Of a stretch of 64,000 nt of DNA, positions 59,349 through 64,000 are shown piece after piece (position 1 is the first letter of the stretch; each line of letters opens with the position of its first letter). Under the pieces are notes generated by a model that saw nothing but the letters and a program-made list of their open reading frames with translations, was not told the DNA's origin and searched no databases. The DNA is from Altererythrobacter sp. ZODW24 (lineage in GTDB: Bacteria; Pseudomonadota; Alphaproteobacteria; Sphingomonadales; Sphingomonadaceae). A program made the translations under genes and the position numbers. The stretch is taken from NCBI RefSeq assembly GCF_003344885.1, contig NZ_CP031155.1, positions 1,206,001-1,270,000 on the forward strand, given 5' to 3'.

Positions 59349-59783
59349 ATGGCAATCTGGTTTGATGACGAGCTGAAGCTCGGCGAGATAAATGCGGGAA
59401 GCGCAAACTGTTTGCCCGGCGAGCTGGACATCAAATTCGTCGATTACGGCGAGGACTGGATCCAAGCCACCATGCCTGTCGGGCCAAAGGTTCACCAACC
59501 TTACGGCAGGCTGCACGGCGGCGCTTCCGTAGTGTTGGCCGAAACAGTCGCGTCGGTTGGCGCAGCAATGACAGTCGATCCAGTCAAGCAAGGCTGTGTC
59601 GGTATGGAAATCAACGCCAACCATATCCGGCCCGTACGCGACGGGCTCGTTCATGCCAGCGGCTTTCAGGAAAGTGCGGGGCGCACCACTCAGGTCTGGA
59701 CCGTCCGGATAGTGGATGACGATGGCAAATTGGTATGCCTGTCGCGCGTTACGATGGCCGTAATCGCCCGTGAACGGGGCTAA
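59349..59783 (+). CDS. Hot-dog fold acyl-CoA thioesterase (PaaI-like)
   Basis: A 144-residue cytoplasmic hot-dog protein. The active-site helix block is KVHQPYGRLHGGASVVLAETVASVGA, followed by MEINANHIRPVRDGLVHASG, as in PaaI/4-hydroxybenzoyl-CoA thioesterase-like enzymes. It cleaves an acyl- or aryl-CoA; the substrate is unknown. It follows the exporter by 38 nt, but its context to the right is CoA and redox metabolism. Its stop overlaps the convergent aldo/keto reductase gene by four bases. I do not think it belongs to the peptide system. Confidence 0.88.
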   Translation: MAIWFDDELKLGEINAGSANCLPGELDIKFVDYGEDWIQATMPVGPKVHQPYGRLHGGASVVLAETVASVGAAMTVDPVKQGCVGMEINANHIRPVRDGLVHASGFQESAGRTTQVWTVRIVDDDGKLVCLSRVTMAVIARERG

Positions 59784-60796
59784 CCCTTTACCGTCGGCAT
59801 CCCGCTTGGCGGTGTCGGCATAGTCAGGCCAGAGACTTCCTTGGGACGGTAAGGCCCTTCAAGTTCGGCGATCTCGTCAGCGGTTAGCTCCAGTTCCACC
59901 GCGTCAAGCGCACCTGCCATATGTCCTGGCTTGGTCGCGCCGATAATCGGGGCGGCGACACCTTTGGTGAAGTGCCACGCCAGCCCAACTGCTGCCCGCG
60001 ACACGCCGCGCGCTTCGGCAATCTTGCCGACTGCTTCGACAATCGCGCGGTCGGCATTGTCGCCCTCGCCATAGAGGTGCGCGTTCATCGCATCGCTGTC
60101 ATTACGCTGCGTGGTTTCATCCCATGCCCGCGCCAATTTTCCGCGCGCCAGCGGGCTCCACGGGATCAAGCCAACGCCTTCATCGTGGCACAGCGGAATC
60201 ATCTCGCGCTCTTCCTCGCGGTAGAGCAGGTTGAGATGGTTCTGCATCGACACAAATGGCGTCCAGCCATTGCTCCGCGCCACTTCCTGCGCGCGGGCGA
60301 ACTGCCAAGCATGCATGGAAGACGCGCCAATATGCAGCGCCTTGCCGGCCTTTACGATGTCGTGGAGCGCCTCCATCGTTTCCTCTGCCGGAACCTGATC
60401 ATCCCAGCGGTGGATTTGGAGCAGATCGACATAGTCCATGTCGAGCCGCGTCAGGCTGGCATCAACTGCCGCAAACAGCGCCTTGCGCGAATTGCCCCGC
60501 GTGTTCGGGCCGAGGCCCCATGGGAAATAAGCCTTCGTCGCAACCACGACTTCATCGCGGCGGGCAAGGTCCCTGAGCGCGCGGCCCAGCACCACTTCAG
60601 ATGCGCCGTTGGAATAGATATTCGCAGTATCAAAGAAGTTGATCCCGCCCTCCAGCGCCTCACGGTAGAAAGGCCGGCTCTTTTCCTCGTCCAGCACCCA
60701 ATCGTGATGCCCCTGCTTGGGATCGCCGTAAGACATGCACCCGAGGCACAGCCGCGATACTGAAAGGCCGGTTTTGCCAAGACAGGTGTATTTCAT
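59780..60796 (-). CDS. Aldo/keto reductase
   Basis: A 338-residue NADPH-dependent TIM-barrel reductase (YajO/YdhF-like). The catalytic tetrad is visible as Asp in FFDTANIYSNG, Tyr in the same block, Lys in VVATKAYFPWG and His in DLLQIHRWDD. The cofactor end has IPWSPLARGKLARAW. The substrate is unknown. It forms a leftward operon-like group with the SDR gene (19-nt gap) and acyl-CoA dehydrogenase. Confidence 0.92.
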   Translation of the reverse strand: MKYTCLGKTGLSVSRLCLGCMSYGDPKQGHHDWVLDEEKSRPFYREALEGGINFFDTANIYSNGASEVVLGRALRDLARRDEVVVATKAYFPWGLGPNTRGNSRKALFAAVDASLTRLDMDYVDLLQIHRWDDQVPAEETMEALHDIVKAGKALHIGASSMHAWQFARAQEVARSNGWTPFVSMQNHLNLLYREEEREMIPLCHDEGVGLIPWSPLARGKLARAWDETTQRNDSDAMNAHLYGEGDNADRAIVEAVGKIAEARGVSRAAVGLAWHFTKGVAAPIIGATKPGHMAGALDAVELELTADEIAELEGPYRPKEVSGLTMPTPPSGMPTVKG

Positions 60797-60815
60797 AGGA
60801 GTTACTTCCTTTGGA

Positions 60816-61553
60816 TCAGAGCGTCATTCCACCGTCGGCAATAATCGTCTGGCCAACCACATAGGTCGACATCGGCGAAGCAAGGAACATGGCAACGCCT
60901 GCCATCTCGTCCGGAGTGCCATAGCGGTGGAGCGGGATCATTTTGAGCGCTCCTGCACTGCGCTTCTCGTCCTTTGTCACAACCGTGGTCATCTTCGTTT
61001 CCACGAAGCCCGGCGCGATACCGTTTACGCGAATGCCGTCGCGCGACCATGCCTGCGCCAGTGTTTTGGTCAGCGCGGCGGAGCCGGCCTTTGATGCTGC
61101 ATAGGCAGGATTGCCGACCATCGCGTTGAAGCTGGCGATGGAGTTCAGAATGATCAGTGCGCCCTTGGTATCGCGCAAATCGGGATGGAATTTGCGCGCG
61201 CAATCCATCACCGAGTTGATGTTTACATCCATCACATCGTCCCAGCCCTCACGCCCATATTCGCGCAGATCATACAGGACGATGCCCTGGCTGAGGACCA
61301 AAACGTCCAGCGTTCCGCCGGGGAGCTTGTAAGCATCCAGCGCCGCGCGGTCAGTTACATCGAGCTGCTGGTAATGCAGGCCGTCCATGTGGGAGCCGTC
61401 CACCCCGGCATAGTCTGCCGCAGTCGCACGCGTACCAGTAATATGGACGCTTGCACCGCGCGCGAGGAAGTTCTGCGCTATGCCGTTGCCGATCCCGCTC
61501 GACCCTCCGATGACGAGAACAGTCTTACCGGAGAAATCGAGTGGATCGGTCAT
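60816..61553 (-). CDS. Short-chain dehydrogenase/reductase
   Basis: A 245-residue Rossmann enzyme. The NAD(P) motif is VIGGSSGIGNGIAQNFLARGA, a Gly-rich loop slightly unlike TGxxxGIG. The catalytic Ser is in ILNSIASFNAMVG, then Tyr and Lys in PAYAASKAGSAAL, followed by VNGIAPGFVETKM. The substrate is unknown; FabG-like keto reduction in lipid or aromatic metabolism is possible. It lies between the aldo/keto reductase and acyl-CoA dehydrogenase genes on the same strand. Confidence 0.92.
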   Translation of the reverse strand: MTDPLDFSGKTVLVIGGSSGIGNGIAQNFLARGASVHITGTRATAADYAGVDGSHMDGLHYQQLDVTDRAALDAYKLPGGTLDVLVLSQGIVLYDLREYGREGWDDVMDVNINSVMDCARKFHPDLRDTKGALIILNSIASFNAMVGNPAYAASKAGSAALTKTLAQAWSRDGIRVNGIAPGFVETKMTTVVTKDEKRSAGALKMIPLHRYGTPDEMAGVAMFLASPMSTYVVGQTIIADGGMTL

Positions 61554-61600
61554 AGTTTAGTTCCTTGGATTGCGTGATTCAGCAGTGCTTACATAGACGC

Positions 61601-62764
61601 TCACATCGAACGCGCGATGACCATTTTCATAATCTCGTTCGACCCGCCGTAAATCCGGCTGATACGGCTGTCGCGGAACATCCGCGCGATGGGATAATCA
61701 TTGATATAGCCCGATCCGCCATGCAGCTGCAGGCATTTATCGACCACCTCGCCCTGCAGTTCGGTAATCCAATATTTGGCCATACAGGCGGTCGGCACGT
61801 CGAGCTTGCCCTCTAGATGCTTGGCGATGCAATCATTCACGAAAACCTTCGCCGCCGTGCCGCGGGCCTTGAGGTCGGCCATTACGAACTGGGTGTTCTG
61901 AAAGTCCCAGATCGTCTTGCCGAATGCCTTGCGTTCTTTGGTGAAGGCGATGGTTTCTTCCAGCGCGCGTTCGATCACAGTCATGCCGCCCATTGCGATG
62001 ATCAGGCGTTCCTGCGGCAGTTCGCCCATTAGCTGGTAGAATCCCTTGCCTTCTTCACCGCCGAGCACATTGTCGCTAGGGACGAAGACATCGTCGAAGA
62101 ACAGCTCTGATGTATCCTGTGCATCGAGCCCGATTTTGTCGAGCTTCTTGCCGCGCTGAAAACCCTCAGCACCTTCTGTTTCGAGCAGCATCAGTGAAAT
62201 GCCCTTGGCGCGTTCATTCGGATCAGTTTTCGCGACGACGATGATGAAGTCAGCCGTCTGACCGTTGGAGATATAGGTCTTCGCGCCGTTAAGCCGGTAG
62301 CCGTTTCCATCCTTCAGCGCCGTGGTGGTGATGCTCTGTAGGTCAGAACCAACACCCGGCTCGGTCATCGCAATCGCGCTGACGAGTTCGCCCGACACCA
62401 GCTTGGGCAAGTACTTTTTCTTCTGCTCCTCGGTCCCGTGACGCACCAGATAGGGCAGGATGATCGTATTATGCAGGCTGGCGGCAAAGCCTTCGACGCC
62501 GTGCTTCCCCTGCTGGTCGATCACCACCATTTCGTGGCGGAAATCGCCGCCATGGCCGCCATATTCCTCGGGCACGGAACTGCCGAGCAGGCCAGCCTCA
62601 CCGGCTTCGTTCCAAAACTCGCGCTCAACCTGACCATCATCGCGCCATTTTAGCACCCGTTTTTCAGGCGCATGTTTGGCGTAGAATTTGCCCACCGCGT
62701 CGGAGTAGATCGAAATCTCCTCGTCATTCATGAATTCTGGTTCGGGAACATCGATAGCGGCCAT
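61601..62764 (-). CDS. Acyl-CoA dehydrogenase
   Basis: A 387-residue FAD enzyme that introduces a trans-2 double bond into acyl-CoA. It has AIAMTEPGVGSDLQSITTTA (FAD/substrate loop), YISNGQTADFIIVVAKT, and the C-terminal QLHGGSGYINDYPIARMFRDSRISRIYGGSNEIMKMVI, where the Glu of GGSNEIM fits the catalytic base. Likely first step of beta-oxidation of a medium or branched acyl-CoA. It is divergent from the alpha/beta hydrolase, with a 105-nt gap. Confidence 0.94.
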   Translation of the reverse strand: MAAIDVPEPEFMNDEEISIYSDAVGKFYAKHAPEKRVLKWRDDGQVEREFWNEAGEAGLLGSSVPEEYGGHGGDFRHEMVVIDQQGKHGVEGFAASLHNTIILPYLVRHGTEEQKKKYLPKLVSGELVSAIAMTEPGVGSDLQSITTTALKDGNGYRLNGAKTYISNGQTADFIIVVAKTDPNERAKGISLMLLETEGAEGFQRGKKLDKIGLDAQDTSELFFDDVFVPSDNVLGGEEGKGFYQLMGELPQERLIIAMGGMTVIERALEETIAFTKERKAFGKTIWDFQNTQFVMADLKARGTAAKVFVNDCIAKHLEGKLDVPTACMAKYWITELQGEVVDKCLQLHGGSGYINDYPIARMFRDSRISRIYGGSNEIMKMVIARSM

Positions 62765-62869
62765 GGTGCGAATCCTTCATGTTTAATCGTTCGATTAAAT
62801 TGCTTGTAACACGCGGACTGCATGGGGCAACAGATTGCGTAGATTGATCTGCTCTTTATAGGAACGCGC

Positions 62870-63742
62870 ATGGAATTAATCGGACCGACATCGCAAAGCT
62901 ACATCTCGCAGCGCAGCCGCCTGCATTTTGCCGATTGGGGCAATCCCGAAGCGCCGCCGCTGATCCTGCTTCACGGCGGGCGTGACCATTGCCGCAATTG
63001 GGACTGGACGGCAGAGGCGCTGCGCGGCGACTGGCATATCATCTGCCCCGATTTGCGCGGGCACGGTGACAGCGAATGGACCAGCACCGGCTATTATCCG
63101 CTGATGTCTTACGTCTATGATCTCGCCCAGTTGATCCACCAAAACGAATGGGATCCGGTCACTATCGTGGCGCATTCGATGGGCGGCAACGTGGCTCTGC
63201 GCTATGCCGGGATGTTTCCAGATAAGGTTCGCAAGCTCGTCGCCATCGAAGGACTTGGCCCCTCGCCGGAGCGGCAAGCGGAGATGGACAAGAACCCGTT
63301 CTATGAGCGTTGGGGTGAGTGGGTTGAGAATAAGCGTAACGCCACGTCACGCACGCCGCGTCGTTACGAGACGTTCGAGGATGCGCTCAAGCGTATGCAG
63401 GGCGAAAACAGCTATCTGTCGGACGAACAGGCCCGCCACCTTACGCTCCATGCTGTGATGCGGAACGAGGACGGTACCTTTAGCTGGAAGTTCGACCCGC
63501 ATATGCATGTCTGGCCACCGGACGACTTCGGGCCAGTGCAAATGCAGGAGCTATGGGGCCGGATCACCTGCCCAACCCGCCTGATTTACGGCAATGATAG
63601 CTGGGCATCTAACCCCGAAGGCGACGGGCGGATGGAGCACTTTGGCGATAATGTCAGCCTGACTAGCTACGACCGAGCGGGTCACTGGGTGCACCATGAC
63701 CGGTTCGACGATTTCGTGGCAGAGCTTAAGGCGTTTTTGTAG
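62870..63742 (+). CDS. Alpha/beta-fold hydrolase
   Basis: A 290-residue hydrolase. The oxyanion HGG is in LILLHGGRDHCRNWD, the nucleophile Ser in VAHSMGGNVALRYA, and the His in YDRAGHWVHHDRFDDF. The cap domain lies between about 130 and 210. Epoxide-hydrolase/haloalkane-dehalogenase-like folds have Asp at the nucleophile; here it is Ser, so esterase, lactonase or C-C bond hydrolase is likelier. The substrate is unknown. It is divergent from acyl-CoA dehydrogenase. Confidence 0.9.
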   Translation: MELIGPTSQSYISQRSRLHFADWGNPEAPPLILLHGGRDHCRNWDWTAEALRGDWHIICPDLRGHGDSEWTSTGYYPLMSYVYDLAQLIHQNEWDPVTIVAHSMGGNVALRYAGMFPDKVRKLVAIEGLGPSPERQAEMDKNPFYERWGEWVENKRNATSRTPRRYETFEDALKRMQGENSYLSDEQARHLTLHAVMRNEDGTFSWKFDPHMHVWPPDDFGPVQMQELWGRITCPTRLIYGNDSWASNPEGDGRMEHFGDNVSLTSYDRAGHWVHHDRFDDFVAELKAFL

Positions 63743-63761
63743 ACGCTAACGGCGCAGCTGA

Positions 63762-64000
63762 TCAGGCAATCGCACCGGACGCCCGAAGATCGGCAATGTC
63801 AGTGTCGGAGATACCAAGGCTGCTAAGCACATCGTCCGTATCACCGCCGGGAGCAGCACTGGCAGGCGTGGGCGCGCCATTCTCGGTCACCGAATAACGC
63901 GGCGCTGGAGCAGGCTGGACTCCGCCCTCACCCATATCGATAAAGGTACCGCGCGCCTTGTTATGCGGATGTTCAGGCGCTTCGCCCAACGTCAAAACCG
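63762..64000 (-). CDS. CaiB/BaiF CoA-transferase, C-terminal end (cut by window)
   Basis: The last 78 or so codons of a leftward gene whose 5' part lies beyond the window. The sequence APEHPHNKARGTFIDMGEGG, followed by VQPAPAPRYS and an end with PGGDTDDVLSSLGIS, is the usual tail of alpha-methylacyl-CoA racemase/CaiB-type proteins. It converges with the alpha/beta hydrolase gene. It fits the acyl-CoA metabolism of the preceding genes, but the substrate cannot be told from the tail. Confidence 0.85.
   Translation of the reverse strand, partial: VLTLGEAPEHPHNKARGTFIDMGEGGVQPAPAPRYSVTENGAPTPASAAPGGDTDDVLSSLGISDTDIADLRASGAIA

Noticed and set aside
59349-59783. Thioesterase as part of the secreted-peptide system
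   Set aside because: It is a typical PaaI-like hot-dog enzyme and its right-hand neighbours are acyl-CoA genes; closeness to the exporter alone is not enough.
59921-60763. 280-codon + frame opposite the aldo/keto reductase
   Set aside because: The opposite strand encodes a full reductase with all four catalytic residues; the antisense product is Arg/His-rich and without motifs.
1-64000. Search for tRNA, rRNA, CRISPR arrays and riboswitches
   Set aside because: By eye I found no cloverleaf with a GGTTCRANNCC arm, no spaced direct repeats and no recognisable riboswitch core. A covariance-model search would settle this.

Overview
The window looks like chromosome from an alphaproteobacterium, most likely a marine or aquatic member of the Sphingomonadales (Erythrobacteraceae-like). 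The grounds are moderate-to-high GC, Sphingomonad/Caulobacter-style TonB-dependent receptors next to a tryptophan-halogenase-like gene, an oxygen-sensing FixL with FixJ, and a SqrR/BigR-type sulfide regulator. This placement is inferred from protein style, not from a marker gene. I saw no rRNA, tRNA, CRISPR array or intact insertion sequence.

Region 1 (about 0.3-30 kb) reads as a low-oxygen and stress island. One tightly coupled operon encodes a universal stress protein, a giant NdvB-type cyclic beta-glucan synthase, PEP synthase and a PfkB sugar kinase. It is followed by a zinc alcohol dehydrogenase, an AI-2E-family permease, a degenerate LptB-like ATPase, a host-attachment-family protein and class I fructose-bisphosphate aldolase. 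A sulfide module comes next (SulP, DUF442 rhodanese-like phosphatase fold, two YeeE-type membrane proteins, persulfide dioxygenase-like MBL protein, SqrR-like repressor, sulfide:quinone reductase), then Hsp20, an L,D-transpeptidase, FixL-FixJ and a second universal stress protein. FixL keeps the heme histidine and distal arginine, so it probably senses oxygen. Ten copies, perfect to degenerate, of a 16-bp inverted repeat (TAMGGA-N4-TCCTTA) sit about 25-105 nt before the start codons of these units. I infer a local regulon controlled directly by this FixJ.

Region 2 (about 30-34.8 kb) is a gene graveyard around three intact genes (CaiB/BaiF CoA-transferase, GntR regulator, MmgE/PrpD). It holds an RHS-core scrap joined to a headless polysaccharide deacetylase, an internally deleted aldehyde dehydrogenase, an 18-codon gene start and a TonB-receptor scrap with its terminator.

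Region 3 (34.8-39.4 kb) is a carotenoid/stilbene-type dioxygenase, a thiolase-like enzyme, a DUF1295 membrane reductase-like protein and a tandem HxlR regulator.

Region 4 (39.4-52 kb) is a beta-glucan (laminarin-type) utilisation locus: TonB receptor, GH16 endo-glucanase lipoprotein, LacI regulator, two MFS transporters, a GH3 exo-glucosidase lipoprotein and a divergent flavin halogenase-like gene. LacI-type operators can be seen at both promoters.

Region 5 (52.1-59.3 kb) is the most novel-looking system. A CHASE2 hybrid histidine kinase and a NarL/LuxR response regulator flank two tiny genes whose products carry double-glycine leaders. One mature peptide is rich in Trp, Arg and Pro. An HlyD-type adaptor and a C39-peptidase ABC exporter follow. 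This is a candidate two-component-controlled secreted-peptide (microcin-like or signalling) locus with two precursors.

Region 6 (59.3-64 kb) is ordinary lipid or aromatic-type metabolism: hot-dog thioesterase, aldo/keto reductase, SDR, acyl-CoA dehydrogenase, alpha/beta hydrolase and the end of a CoA-transferase cut by the window edge.
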